This document shows, piece after piece, positions 8,894 through 16,974 of a stretch of DNA of 64,000 bases. Source of the DNA: Mesorhizobium sp. L2C084A000 (lineage in GTDB: Bacteria; Pseudomonadota; Alphaproteobacteria; Rhizobiales; Rhizobiaceae); assembly GCF_000502875.1 (NCBI RefSeq), contig NZ_AYWX01000004.1, forward strand, positions 204,426 to 268,425, given 5' to 3'. The notes below the pieces were generated by a model. The model saw nothing but the letters and a program-made list of their open reading frames with translations, had not been told where the DNA came from and did no database searches. The translations under genes and the position numbers were made by a program. Position 1 is the stretch's first letter; every line of letters begins with the position of its first letter.

Positions 8894-9618
8894 CGCTGGC
8901 AGAAGACACAGGACCGGAACGTGGAGGCGACGACCTGCTCGCCGCCGAATACGTTCTCGGCGTGCTCGATGCCGACGAACGCCAGATCGTCTCCCGCCGC
9001 ATCGATGCGGATACGGTTTTCGCTCGTCTTGTCGAGAGTTGGGAGGTCAGTCTCTCACCGCTTGCCGCCGCCTATCGGGAAGTCGAGCCGTCGGTTTCGG
9101 TGAAGACCGCTGTCGACCGCCGCCTGTTCGCCAACGCTGCCGCCGTGACCACGCCCGCCGAATCGCGCGGCGGCCTGTGGTCCAGCCTGGCCTTCTGGCG
9201 CGGCCTTGCCGCGGCCGCGGCTGCGGCACTGGCGATTTACATCGCCGTGCCAGTCCTCAACCCCCCGGTCGAGCAGCCGCAGGCGCGCCTCGTCGCTTCG
9301 CTGGCCGCCGAAGGCAGCGACGTCAGATATCTCGCCGTCTATGATGCCGCGCATCACGAAATCGGCCTGTCGCATGTCTCCGGTGAGCGTGCTTCCGGCA
9401 AGGACTTCGAGCTGTGGATGATCGAGGGCAAGAACCCGCCGGTGTCGATGGGCGTCATTCCGGCCGGCGCTACGGCGCACATTGTCGTCTCGCCGGCGGC
9501 CCAGCAGAAGCTTGCCCAGGGCGCGGTGCTTGCCGTCAGCCTCGAGCCGTCAGGCGGTTCGCCGACCGGACAGCCGACCGGACCGGTAGTCGCCGCCGGC
9601 GACCTGAAGAGCATCTGA
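8890..9618 (+). CDS. Membrane-bound anti-sigma factor (RskA-like)
   Basis: A protein of about 242 residues. The N-terminal cytoplasmic zone (LLAAEYVLGVLDADER) has the typical anti-sigma start, a single transmembrane helix lies near residues 100-120 (GLAAAAAAALAIYIAVPVL), and the periplasmic C-terminal domain resembles the RskA/anti-sigma-K domain (DFELWMIEGKNPPVSMGV). The ATG at 8890 overlaps the sigma factor stop as ATGA; an alternative start four codons upstream at 8878 is also possible. It is expected to hold the upstream sigma factor inactive until a periplasmic signal releases it. Confidence 0.88.
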   Translation: MTLAEDTGPERGGDDLLAAEYVLGVLDADERQIVSRRIDADTVFARLVESWEVSLSPLAAAYREVEPSVSVKTAVDRRLFANAAAVTTPAESRGGLWSSLAFWRGLAAAAAAALAIYIAVPVLNPPVEQPQARLVASLAAEGSDVRYLAVYDAAHHEIGLSHVSGERASGKDFELWMIEGKNPPVSMGVIPAGATAHIVVSPAAQQKLAQGAVLAVSLEPSGGSPTGQPTGPVVAAGDLKSI

Positions 9619-9840
9619 CCGGCTCCGCGCGCTTGAAAAATCACAAAGACTATCATAAGTCTATCCCTCACTGAACATGCCCATAGACAGCATGTGGGCC
9701 GCGACCGATTGCTTGGGAAATCCGCCGGGCGCGTTAGATAAAATAAAAAATCACGATATTTCTGAAACTCGGGCGATTTTGTCCCGTATCTCCTCGCGTC
9801 CCCAAAAATGGGAAGAGAAAAACCCGAGGAGTTCGACATC

Positions 9841-10398
9841 ATGCGTAGATACGCCACCCTTTTGCTCGCCGGTACGATCGCCGTTTCGGCCCTTGCCACC
9901 GCCGCCTATGCCGAAAACCCCATGGTTGGCGGCGCCGCGATGTTTGCCGACAAGAACATCGTCGAGAACGCCGTGAACTCGAAGGACCACACCACGCTGG
10001 TCGCCGCCGTGAAGGCCGCCGGCCTTGTCGAGACGCTACAGGGCGCCGGTCCGTTCACTGTGTTCGCTCCGACCAACGAGGCCTTCGCAGCCCTTCCGGC
10101 CGGGACGGTCGAGACGCTGCTCAAGCCTGAAAACAAGGACAAGCTCACCAAGATCCTCACCTGCCATGTCATCGGTGCCAAGGCGATGGGGGCGGACGTG
10201 GCCTCGATGGCCAAGGCTGACGGCGGCACCCACAAGGTCAAGACGGCCGGCGGCTGCGAGCTGTCGCTCAAGGCTGACGGCGGCAAGGTCACGGTCACAG
10301 ACGAGAACGGCAATGTCGCCAATGTGACGATCGCCGATGTCGAACAGTCCAATGGCGTCATCCACGTCATCGACAAGGTTCTTTTGCCGAAGATGTAA
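9841..10398 (+). CDS. Secreted fasciclin (FAS1) domain protein, copy 1
   Basis: A 185-residue protein with a signal peptide ending near AAYAEN, followed by one FAS1 domain with the hallmark FTVFAPTNEAFAALP and a C-terminal SNGVIHVIDKVLLPK. FAS1 proteins act in cell-surface adhesion and are often found beside ECF sigma/anti-sigma pairs, as here. GAGGA at 9826-9830 supports the ATG at 9841; the frame further upstream is not needed. A close paralogue lies at 20445-21005 on the other strand. Confidence 0.9.
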   Translation: MRRYATLLLAGTIAVSALATAAYAENPMVGGAAMFADKNIVENAVNSKDHTTLVAAVKAAGLVETLQGAGPFTVFAPTNEAFAALPAGTVETLLKPENKDKLTKILTCHVIGAKAMGADVASMAKADGGTHKVKTAGGCELSLKADGGKVTVTDENGNVANVTIADVEQSNGVIHVIDKVLLPKM

Positions 10399-10405
10399 CA
10401 AGGGG

Positions 10406-10431
10406 CTTGCTGCCGGCGAACTGGCAGCAAG
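10406..10431. terminator. Hairpin after the fasciclin gene
   Basis: A perfect nine-base stem, CTTGCTGCC with GGCAGCAAG, and an eight-base loop lie just after the stop codon. There is no T tract, so it may be a transcript-stabilising hairpin rather than an intrinsic terminator. Confidence 0.45.
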
Positions 10432-10482
10432 GGCCCTCCGTCGATTGCACGATCCCGCTCTGTGATCCGCAATTGACCCGCG

Positions 10483-10525
10483 CACTCCGCGCCTCCCACA
10501 TTCGGATGTGGGCGGGCGCGGAGTG
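10483..10525. terminator. Long GC-rich hairpin upstream of msrB
   Basis: A strong stem of about 18 pairs: CACTCCGCGCC plus CCCACAT opposite ATGTGGG plus GGCGCGGAGTG, with a small mismatch and a TCGG loop. There is no run of T. It separates the fasciclin and msrB transcription units and may end the first or structure the second. Confidence 0.5.
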
Positions 10526-10608
10526 TTCGTTCGAGGGGCTTCCGTCACCGGCTTTTGATTTCCGCGCGACGGTATAGTTTGGCAAAAGGACATCAGGAGG
10601 AACTGGTC

Positions 10609-11112
10609 ATGAACCGTCGCGACTTTCTTTTGAGCGGTGCCGCCGCCATCGGCGTCGTCGGGATCGCGGCAACGATGCTGCGCATGGGCGATCCGCAGGC
10701 AGCACAGGCCGCCGAAAATTTCGAAGTCACCAAGACCGACGCCGAGTGGAAAGCCATCCTGTCGCCTGCCGCCTTCAACGTGCTGCGCAAGGAAGGCACG
10801 GAGTATCCCGGCACCAGCCCGCTGCTCAACGAACACCGCAAGGGCATCTTCGCCTGTGCCGGCTGCGACCTGCCGCTCTATTCGTCGGAGACGAAATTCG
10901 ATTCCGGTACCGGCTGGCCGAGCTTCTGGCAAGAGATCCCCAAGGCTATCGGCACGACCGTGGACCGCTCGCTCGGCATGACGCGCACCGAGGCGCATTG
11001 CCGCCGCTGCGGCGGCCATCTCGGCCACGTCTTCGACGACGGTCCGGCGCCGACCGGCCTGCGCCACTGCATCAACGGCGTCGCGCTGACCTTCAAGCCC
11101 GCCACAGCCTGA
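10609..11112 (+). CDS. msrB: Tat-exported peptide-methionine (R)-S-oxide reductase
   Basis: MsrB reduces the R form of methionine sulfoxide in proteins. The 167-residue protein starts at the ATG at 10609, which has a perfect AGGAGG eight bases upstream. It begins with a twin-arginine signal (MNRRDFLLSGAAA), so the enzyme should work in the periplasm. The SelR domain shows two zinc-binding CxxC pairs (CAGC, CRRC), the conserved GTGWPSF and the catalytic Cys in RHCINGVAL. Periplasmic Msr enzymes repair oxidised envelope proteins. Its location beside an ECF sigma pair suggests a stress regulon, which is inferred. Confidence 0.93.
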   Translation: MNRRDFLLSGAAAIGVVGIAATMLRMGDPQAAQAAENFEVTKTDAEWKAILSPAAFNVLRKEGTEYPGTSPLLNEHRKGIFACAGCDLPLYSSETKFDSGTGWPSFWQEIPKAIGTTVDRSLGMTRTEAHCRRCGGHLGHVFDDGPAPTGLRHCINGVALTFKPATA

Positions 11113-11132
11113 CAAATTCCAACTGGATATGA

Positions 11133-11163
11133 AAACTCCGGGCTTGCGGGCCCGGAGTTTTTT
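11133..11163 (+). terminator. Rho-independent terminator of msrB
   Basis: A ten-base perfect stem (AACTCCGGGC with GCCCGGAGTT), a six-base loop, and a run of T at 11158-11163. It is a classical intrinsic terminator about 20 bases after the msrB stop, in front of the convergent efflux gene. Confidence 0.9.
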
Positions 11164-11224
11164 GCGCGGTCAGAGCTTTTTCAGGCGTGGACTGGAGGAG
11201 CTTCCCGAAACAGCTGCCCACGTA

Positions 11225-12820
11225 TCAGTGGCCGCCGCCGCCACCTCCGCCCGCCGCGGCCGGCTTGCGGATCAGCATGGTGAACATGCCAAGCGTCGCA
11301 AACAGCACCGTCAGCATGAAGAACACATCCATGAAGGACAGCAGCGCCGCCTGCTGCTGGACCATGCCAGACAGCTTGGAGATCGCGGCACTTGTCGCGT
11401 CGAGGCCGGGGGTTTGCTCGAAATTGAGCGTCATGTTCTGCAGCTTGGTCTGCGCGGCTTCACTGCCCCATTGCACATGTTCGGAGAGCCTTGCGTAGTG
11501 GAAGGCATTGCGGTCGATCAGCACGGTATTGATCAGGGCGAGGCCAACCGCACCGCCAAGGTTGCGGGTGAGGTTGAACAGGCCTGAAGCGTTCTTCAGC
11601 CGCTCGGGCGGCAAGGTGCCGAGCGCGATGTTGTTGATCGGCACCATGCACAGCATCATCGAACAGCCGCGCAGGATTTGCGGGATGAGCAGCTCATAGA
11701 AATCCCAGTCGGCGGTCAGATGCGTCATCCACCAGGTGCCGGTGGCGAAGCCGAAGAAGCCGATCATCATCATCAGCCGCGGGTCCATCTTATTCGACAG
11801 GATGCCCGAGATCGGCGCGGTGAAGAACATGGCCAGGCCGCTGACGAACAGCGCCTCGCCGATCATCATCGAATCGTAGCCACGGATGCGCCCGAGATAC
11901 ACCGGGTAGAGATAGGTCAGGCCGTAAAGGCCGATGCCTATGACGAAGGAGAACAGCGAGCCGAAGGCGAAGTTGATGTTGGTGAAGGCCTTCAGGTCGA
12001 CGATCGGCTCCTCGGCGGTGAACGCCCGCCAGAAGAACAGCACCGCGCCGATGGTCATGACAATGGCGCAGATGAAGACGCCCTGATCCTGCATCCAGTC
12101 ATTGTTGGGACCCTCCTCGAGCACATATTCCATGCAGCCCAGGAGAGCCGCCATGCCGGCGAGGCCCCACCAGTCGAACTTGCTGAACAGCTTGAGGTTG
12201 GGTTTGTCGAAGTCGATCAGCGTCCAGGCCGCCGCTGTGACCAGGATGCCGGGCACGACATTGACCAGGAACAGCCAGTGCCAGGACATGGCATGGCTGA
12301 TGTAGCCGCCGACAGTCGGGCCGATGGTCGGCGCCAACGTCGCCACCAGGCCGATCATCGGCGAGACGAAGGCGCGGCGCGAGGGCGGGAAGATGGTGAA
12401 GGCAGCGGCGAAGACGCTCGGGATCATGCCGCCGCCGATGAAGCCCTGGACGGCGCGGTAGACAATCATCTGGTCGATGTTGGTGGCGGTCGCCGCCAGC
12501 GCACTGGCCGCGGTGAAGCCCGCCGCCGAGATCGTGAACAGCACGCGCGTCGACAGCATCCGGCTGAGGAAGCCCGACAGCGGGATCATCACCACTTCGG
12601 CGATCAGATAGGCGGTCTGCACCCACGGGATTTCGTCGGAGCTGGCGCTCAGGCCGGCCTGGATTTCCGACAGAGAGGCGGAGACAATCTGGATGTCGAG
12701 GATGGCCATGAACATGCCGAACACCATCGCCAGGAAGGCGATGACGCGCCGCGTCGAAATGGTGTCAGGCACAGCCGGCCTCGCCGGCGGCGCTCCTGCT
12801 GTCAGGGTTGCGGTTGCCAT
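11225..12820 (-). CDS. DHA2 family multidrug efflux MFS transporter (EmrB/QacA type)
   Basis: A 531-residue, 14-helix major facilitator of the drug:H+ antiporter-2 family. The N-terminal half shows the D-x(2)-I-V motif (AILDIQIVSASL) and the motif C-like GPTVGG. It lies 22 bases after an HlyD-type adaptor on the same strand, so the two form an EmrAB-like tripartite pump that exports compounds across both membranes with an outer-membrane channel encoded elsewhere. The C terminus ends in seven glycines and a histidine, an unusual low-complexity tail. A divergent TetR gene probably controls the pair. Confidence 0.92.
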   Translation of the reverse strand: MATATLTAGAPPARPAVPDTISTRRVIAFLAMVFGMFMAILDIQIVSASLSEIQAGLSASSDEIPWVQTAYLIAEVVMIPLSGFLSRMLSTRVLFTISAAGFTAASALAATATNIDQMIVYRAVQGFIGGGMIPSVFAAAFTIFPPSRRAFVSPMIGLVATLAPTIGPTVGGYISHAMSWHWLFLVNVVPGILVTAAAWTLIDFDKPNLKLFSKFDWWGLAGMAALLGCMEYVLEEGPNNDWMQDQGVFICAIVMTIGAVLFFWRAFTAEEPIVDLKAFTNINFAFGSLFSFVIGIGLYGLTYLYPVYLGRIRGYDSMMIGEALFVSGLAMFFTAPISGILSNKMDPRLMMMIGFFGFATGTWWMTHLTADWDFYELLIPQILRGCSMMLCMVPINNIALGTLPPERLKNASGLFNLTRNLGGAVGLALINTVLIDRNAFHYARLSEHVQWGSEAAQTKLQNMTLNFEQTPGLDATSAAISKLSGMVQQQAALLSFMDVFFMLTVLFATLGMFTMLIRKPAAAGGGGGGGH

Positions 12821-12842
12821 GGCATTGCTCCCCGGCGGCCGC

Positions 12843-14042
12843 TCAGTTCGACGCTGCCGCTGATGCCGAACCAGATGGGGCGGTACGGCTGTCGACGGCG
12901 ACGACGACGCTCAGGCCGGCGCGCAGCTTGCCGCTCTTCAGCGCATCGGCGGGCACATCGATGCGGACCGGAACGCGCTGCACGACCTTGGTGAAGTTGC
13001 CGGTGGCGTTTTCGGGCGGCAGCAGCGAGAACACGGCACCCGAAGCCGGCGCCAGCGACGAGACGGTTCCCTCGAAGTCCTGGCCGTCGGTCGCATCGAC
13101 CGAGATCTTGACCTTCTCGCCGGGCACCAGCCGGGCAAGCTGCGTCTCCTTGAAGTTGGCGACGATGTAGAGCTTGTCCATCGGCACGATGACGGCGAGC
13201 TTCTGGCCGGGGCTGACAAGGTCGCCCTGTTCGACAGAGCGGTTGCCGACGATGCCGTCATAAGGCGCCTTGAGCACGGTGAAGGAAAGATCGCGCAGCG
13301 CCTTGTCATGGCTGAGCTGCAGGGACGCCAGCGTGCTCGCCGATTCCGCGCGTTGCGCCTGCAGCACGCCGATATTGGCCTGCGCGGCGGCGATCTGTGC
13401 GTCGGCGCCGACAAGGGCGGCATCGGCCTGCTGGACCGCCGTCTGGGCGTCGTCCAGCTGCGCCTGCGTGCCGACATGCGTCTTGAGCAGCTGCGAGGCG
13501 CGCGCCGCGACCTTGGCTGCATTGTCGGCGGCGGCCTGATCGGCGACCTTCTGCGCCTGGGCCTGCTGCAGCGAGGCGCGGGCTGCGTCGGTCTGGGCGT
13601 CAATACGGTCGAGCGTCTTGCTCAAGGTGGCGATCTGCGCCTCGGCCTGGGCGACGGCAATCTTGTAATCGCCGTCATCGACGACGAGCAGCGGATCGCC
13701 GGCCTTGACCAGCTGGTTCTCGCTGACCTTGACCTGATCGACATAGCCGGAAATCTTGGGCGAGATGAACGCCATGTCCGCCTGGACATAGGCGTCATCC
13801 GTCGAGATCATGAAGCGGCCCGTTGTCCAGTAATCGTAACCGTACCAGGCGCCGGCGCTCAGCAAGGCGACGCCGATGATCGGCAGCAGAAAAGAACGCA
13901 CCGAGCGCTTCTTCTTGACCGGAGCCTCTGCCGGCGGCGACGAGACGGGCTGGACAGGCATATCCGGCGCTTCCGTCGCCGGCGCAACCTTGGCGTTGGG
14001 GAAGGGACGGACTTCGGCTGTGGTCGGCGCGTTCGAGGACAT
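12843..14042 (-). CDS. HlyD family efflux periplasmic adaptor (EmrA-like)
   Basis: A 399-residue membrane fusion protein with a cytoplasmic proline-rich N terminus, one transmembrane helix near residues 50-70 (SFLLPIIGVALLSAGAWYGY), the biotinyl-lipoyl-like start STDDAYVQADMAFISPKISG, a long alanine/glutamine-rich coiled coil (about residues 125-245) and the second lipoyl half KAPYDGIVGNRSVEQG. It would link the inner-membrane MFS pump encoded next to it to an outer-membrane channel. The start at 14042 lies close to a palindromic operator, so it is likely repressed by the divergent TetR protein. Confidence 0.92.
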   Translation of the reverse strand: MSSNAPTTAEVRPFPNAKVAPATEAPDMPVQPVSSPPAEAPVKKKRSVRSFLLPIIGVALLSAGAWYGYDYWTTGRFMISTDDAYVQADMAFISPKISGYVDQVKVSENQLVKAGDPLLVVDDGDYKIAVAQAEAQIATLSKTLDRIDAQTDAARASLQQAQAQKVADQAAADNAAKVAARASQLLKTHVGTQAQLDDAQTAVQQADAALVGADAQIAAAQANIGVLQAQRAESASTLASLQLSHDKALRDLSFTVLKAPYDGIVGNRSVEQGDLVSPGQKLAVIVPMDKLYIVANFKETQLARLVPGEKVKISVDATDGQDFEGTVSSLAPASGAVFSLLPPENATGNFTKVVQRVPVRIDVPADALKSGKLRAGLSVVVAVDSRTAPSGSASAAASN

Positions 14043-14072
14043 GACATCTCTCTAAAGTTATAATATGATACT

Positions 14073-14086
14073 GAACCGTTCGGTTC
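14073..14086. promoter_or_regulatory. TetR-family operator, efflux-gene side
   Basis: An inverted repeat with arms GAACCG and CGGTTC around TT, 31 bases before the HlyD gene start. It shares the GAACC/GGTTC core with a second site 60 bases away, near tetR. The A+T-rich TATTATA read on the minus strand just downstream could be the -10 of the efflux promoter. The assignment is inferred from symmetry and position. Confidence 0.65.
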
Positions 14087-14096
14087 GATCCGGCCG

Positions 14097-14125
14097 TTGA
14101 CATAGCGCGTAAAGAGGACCATATC
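14097..14125 (+). promoter_or_regulatory. Promoter of the tetR gene
   Basis: A consensus -35 TTGACA (14097-14102) and a -10-like CATATC (14120-14125) are separated by 17 bases. The downstream operator at 14134-14151 would cover the transcription start, which fits autorepression. Confidence 0.55.
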
Positions 14126-14133
14126 AAGGGCAA

Positions 14134-14151
14134 TCGAACCGCTTGGTTCGA
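14134..14151. promoter_or_regulatory. TetR-family operator, regulator side
   Basis: A seven-base inverted repeat TCGAACC/GGTTCGA around GCTT, located between the tetR promoter and its start codon. It is closely related to the site at 14073-14086, so the two probably bind the same dimer. Confidence 0.65.
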
Positions 14152-14174
14152 ATTATTTTCGAGGTGTGACTTTC

Positions 14175-14909
14175 ATGGCCGAGACCCCGCCCAATGTCGA
14201 AAACGAGTCGTGCGACGACCTGTTGGAAAGCTTGCGCCGTGGCCGCCCGGCCGCGGGGCAGGATCCGGTCAAGCGCAGCCAGATCATCGACGGCGCCCGT
14301 CGTGTCTTCATCGACAAGGGCTTCGAAGCCGCCTCGATGAACGACATCACCCGCGAGGCCGGTGTCTCCAAGGGTACGATCTACGTCTACTTCGCCAACA
14401 AGGAGGAGCTGTTCGAGGCGCTGATCGAGGAAGAGCGCGGCACCATCTTCAAGAACATGTATGACGTGCTGGACAACGCCGACAACCTGCGCGAGACGCT
14501 GGTGAAGTTCGGCAAGGTGCTGGCCCTCAAGATCACGTCGGCCAAGGTCATCCAGGCACAGCGCACGGTGATCGGGGCATCCGACCGGATACCCGACATG
14601 GGCGCGCGTTTTTACGAGCGCGGTCCCAAGCGTGGCCACGACAAGGTCGCGGCCTTTCTCAATGCCGCCATCGAGCGCGACCTGCTGCGCATCGACGATG
14701 TCGATCTTGCCGCCTATCAGTTCACCGAACTGTGCCTGGCCGGTCTGTTCCGCCAGTGCATCTTCGCCTACCGCACGAAAGCCCCGACCCAGGACGAGAT
14801 CGATCACATCGTCAGGTCAGGCGTCAGCATGTTCCTCAGGGCATACGGCACCGAAAGGCTTGTGGCGGAAGAAGGCCATCAGACGATTGCTATCGAGGCC
14901 AAGCCTTAA
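14175..14909 (+). CDS. TetR/AcrR family transcriptional repressor
   Basis: A 244-residue regulator with an N-terminal TetR helix-turn-helix at about residues 45-90, including SMNDITREAGVSKGTIYVYF and NKEELFEALIEEE, and a C-terminal ligand-binding helical domain. GAGG at 14161-14164 supports the ATG at 14175. The gene is divergent from the HlyD/MFS pump, and two related palindromes lie in the gap, the usual layout for a drug-responsive efflux repressor. The inducer is unknown. Confidence 0.92.
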   Translation: MAETPPNVENESCDDLLESLRRGRPAAGQDPVKRSQIIDGARRVFIDKGFEAASMNDITREAGVSKGTIYVYFANKEELFEALIEEERGTIFKNMYDVLDNADNLRETLVKFGKVLALKITSAKVIQAQRTVIGASDRIPDMGARFYERGPKRGHDKVAAFLNAAIERDLLRIDDVDLAAYQFTELCLAGLFRQCIFAYRTKAPTQDEIDHIVRSGVSMFLRAYGTERLVAEEGHQTIAIEAKP

Positions 14910-14928
14910 CCCAGTTCTAAGGTGTGTT

Positions 14929-15054
14929 GAGATTCAGGTCAGGCCGAGCCGAAAACGGTGGCTTTCGAGAACCGGAGCGGAGCGGACATTCGGGTCCGTG
15001 AGCACCGGAAGCGCAGAAAGCCGTCGTTTGCAGGCCGGCATCACCTGAATATCG
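14929..15054. repeat. Large imperfect palindromic intergenic element
   Basis: The gap between tetR and engB folds almost completely into one long hairpin. The outer arms are GATTCAGGT against ACCTGAATATC. The middle arms AACGGTGGCTTTC and GAAAGCCGTCGTT match with two mismatches. The tip is CGGAC/GTCCG around ATTCGG. ACCGG also occurs in both halves. Elements of this style are abundant in Mesorhizobium genomes. It may act as a bidirectional transcription barrier between the convergent tetR and engB. Confidence 0.7.
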
Positions 15055-15061
15055 ACATAGC

Positions 15062-15721
15062 TTAGCCGCCATTGGCGGCAAGCACGATGGCCGCCTGCAA
15101 TTCCTGAAGGCCCTCGGCTTTTTCCGAAGACGTCGCCAGCACGAACGGAAACGCCGCCGGCCGCTTCTTGATCTTTGCCAGCGTCTCCTCGATCAGCCGC
15201 GGCACGCCGGCAGTCTTGATCTTGTCGGTCTTGGTCAGGACGATCTGGTAGGACACCGCCGCCTTGTCGAGCAGCGACAGCACTTCATCGTCCTTGGCCT
15301 TGATGCCGTGGCGGGCGTCGATCAGCACATAGACACGCTTCAGCGTGACGCGGCCCTTGAGATAGTCGAAGACCAGCTTGGTCCACTCGTCGACTTTCTC
15401 CTTCGGCGCGGTGGCGTAGCCATAGCCGGGCATGTCGACCAGCGCCAAGGGCGGCAGGTCGGCGCCCTCACCCGAAAATCCGTCCGGCACGAAATAGTTG
15501 AGTTCCTGCGTGCGCCCCGGCGTGTTGGAAGTGCGCGCCAGCCCCTTCTGGTTGACCAGCGCGTTGATCAGCGACGACTTGCCGACATTCGAGCGGCCGG
15601 CAAAGGCGATTTCCGGCGGCCCTTCCGGCGGCAGGAACTTCATGGCCGGAACGCCGCGAATGAAGATCCATCCTCGCGTAAACAGTTCGGTGCCGATTGT
15701 GCTGCTGTTCAGAGCGTTCAA
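15062..15721 (-). CDS. engB: Ribosome biogenesis GTP-binding protein EngB (YihA/YsxC)
   Basis: An essential GTPase for 50S subunit assembly. The G motifs are clear: GRSNVGKSS (G1), DMPGYG (G3) and TKTD (G4), with TSSEK as G5. The preferred start is TTG at 15719-15721, because it has GGAGG seven bases upstream and overlaps the upstream acetyltransferase stop as TTGA. This gives 219 residues, a normal length; the frame further upstream runs inside the acetyltransferase gene. In relatives engB often lies between yidC and argB; here both neighbours are several kilobases away. Confidence 0.93.
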   Translation of the reverse strand: MNALNSSTIGTELFTRGWIFIRGVPAMKFLPPEGPPEIAFAGRSNVGKSSLINALVNQKGLARTSNTPGRTQELNYFVPDGFSGEGADLPPLALVDMPGYGYATAPKEKVDEWTKLVFDYLKGRVTLKRVYVLIDARHGIKAKDDEVLSLLDKAAVSYQIVLTKTDKIKTAGVPRLIEETLAKIKKRPAAFPFVLATSSEKAEGLQELQAAIVLAANGG

Positions 15722-16392
15722 GCTGCTGCCTCCAGAAGAGAAATATTGGCACCCCGGATAGCATCGAGGTTGCGGCTGACCTTGTCCACCGGCCAGTCCC
15801 ACCACGCCACCGCCAGCAGCCGCCTGATTGTCCGGTCGTCGAAACGCATCTTTACCACCTTGGCCGCGTTGCCGGCGACGATCGCATAGGGCGGCACGTC
15901 ATGTGTCACCACCGATTTCGCGGCAACGATGGCGCCGTGGCCGATTTCCACCCCGGGCAAGATCACCGCCTCCATGCCGATCCAGACGTCGCTGCCGACA
16001 ATGGTGTCGCCGCGCACTTCCCTAGACCAGGTCGCCGGGTCAAAACCCTTTTCCCAGCCATGGCCGAAAATATTGAACGGATAGGTCGAAAAGCCGGACA
16101 TAGCGTGGTTGGCGCCGTTCATGATGAAGCGCGCGCCCTCGGCGATGGCGCAGAACCTGCCGATGATCAGCTTGTCGCCAATGAACGGATAATGGTGCAG
16201 GACGCATTTTTCGGCGAATTTGTCCGGACCGTCGGGGTCGTCATAATAGGTGAAGTCGCCGACCTCGATGTTCGGCGCGTTCACCAGCCCCTTGAGGAAG
16301 CCGACGCGGGTATGCATCGGGATCGGGTGCTTGATGTCTGGGTTGGGTCCGTCCATGTCGAAATCCGTCAGAGAAATGGCCGCCAGGCGCAT
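15718..16392 (-). CDS. CatB-related (Vat-like) hexapeptide O-acetyltransferase
   Basis: A 224-residue xenobiotic acetyltransferase-type left-handed beta-helix protein. The family histidine sits in [16 protein letters not shown], and hexapeptide repeats follow ([31 protein letters not shown]). Family members acetylate chloramphenicol or streptogramin A, but many chromosomal copies have unknown substrates. The start at 16392 has no obvious ribosome-binding site; the ATG at 16354-16356 is an alternative that gives 212 residues. Its stop overlaps the TTG start of engB, so engB translation may depend on it. Confidence 0.85.
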   Translation of the reverse strand: MRLAAISLTDFDMDGPNPDIKHPIPMHTRVGFLKGLVNAPNIEVGDFTYYDDPDGPDKFAEKCVLHHYPFIGDKLIIGRFCAIAEGARFIMNGANHAMSGFSTYPFNIFGHGWEKGFDPATWSREVRGDTIVGSDVWIGMEAVILPGVEIGHGAIVAAKSVVTHDVPPYAIVAGNAAKVVKMRFDDRTIRRLLAVAWWDWPVDKVSRNLDAIRGANISLLEAAA

Positions 16393-16480
16393 CCGAAACT
16401 CGAATGCGCCCGTTCAAAATAGCGTGATCCGCCCTATAGCACCAATCGGGCGACGAGCGAGCTTTCCTTGACGGTCTTGC

Positions 16481-16795
16481 TCATTTGCTGCCGCGGCAGA
16501 TCACGATCGGATCGGACAGCGCGCTGTCGAAACCGCTGCCCTGATAGACGGTGACGTTCGCCGCGCCGGGCGGCAGCATGAAGCTGCCTTCGACGATTTT
16601 CTGGTCTCCGGTCGGCATGTGGAGAGCCCAGCTATAGGTGCAAAACTGAGGCGGCGCCTGGGGTTCGACGTGGCTGCAGTTCAATTGCGCGCCACCCAGC
16701 ATGGCGGCGCCACCGCAGCTGACGGCGTCCTTTGCGAACGCAATGCCCGGCCATCCCGCGATGGCCGATACGGTCAATATCTTCAGCCACTTCAT
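16481..16795 (-). CDS. Small secreted protein of unknown function
   Basis: A 104-residue protein with a signal peptide (MKWLKILTVSAIAGWPGIAFA, cleaved about residue 21) and three cysteines in the mature part plus one near the end (VICRG), suggesting disulfides in the periplasm. The start ATG at 16793-16795 is chosen because it puts the signal peptide at the N terminus and has a purine-rich GGGATGAG stretch upstream. No family is recognised. It is divergent from the MarR gene. Confidence 0.65.
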   Translation of the reverse strand: MKWLKILTVSAIAGWPGIAFAKDAVSCGGAAMLGGAQLNCSHVEPQAPPQFCTYSWALHMPTGDQKIVEGSFMLPPGAANVTVYQGSGFDSALSDPIVICRGSK

Positions 16796-16910
16796 CGTCT
16801 CATCCCTGCGCGGCAACAGCCTGCTACCGGAGCCTTTTTGTGGCGTCGCAGCCCATGCGTCATTTTTTCCAGGCGGGCTTAGTCCGTCTTGCGCACCGCG
16901 TCCAGCGGGA

Positions 16911-16944
16911 TTATGTGCATGATGATAATAAGCATGCTCACTAA
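16911..16944. promoter_or_regulatory. Candidate MarR operator and promoter zone
   Basis: An A+T-rich imperfect inverted repeat: TTATGTGCATG on the left and CATGCTCACTAA on the right, with AGCATGCT as an inner palindrome. It lies 30 bases before the MarR start, in the divergent gap. MarR proteins usually bind such sites over their own promoter. Confidence 0.4.
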
Positions 16945-16974
16945 AAGTCGCGCCGAAAAACTCCAGTGCCTCCC

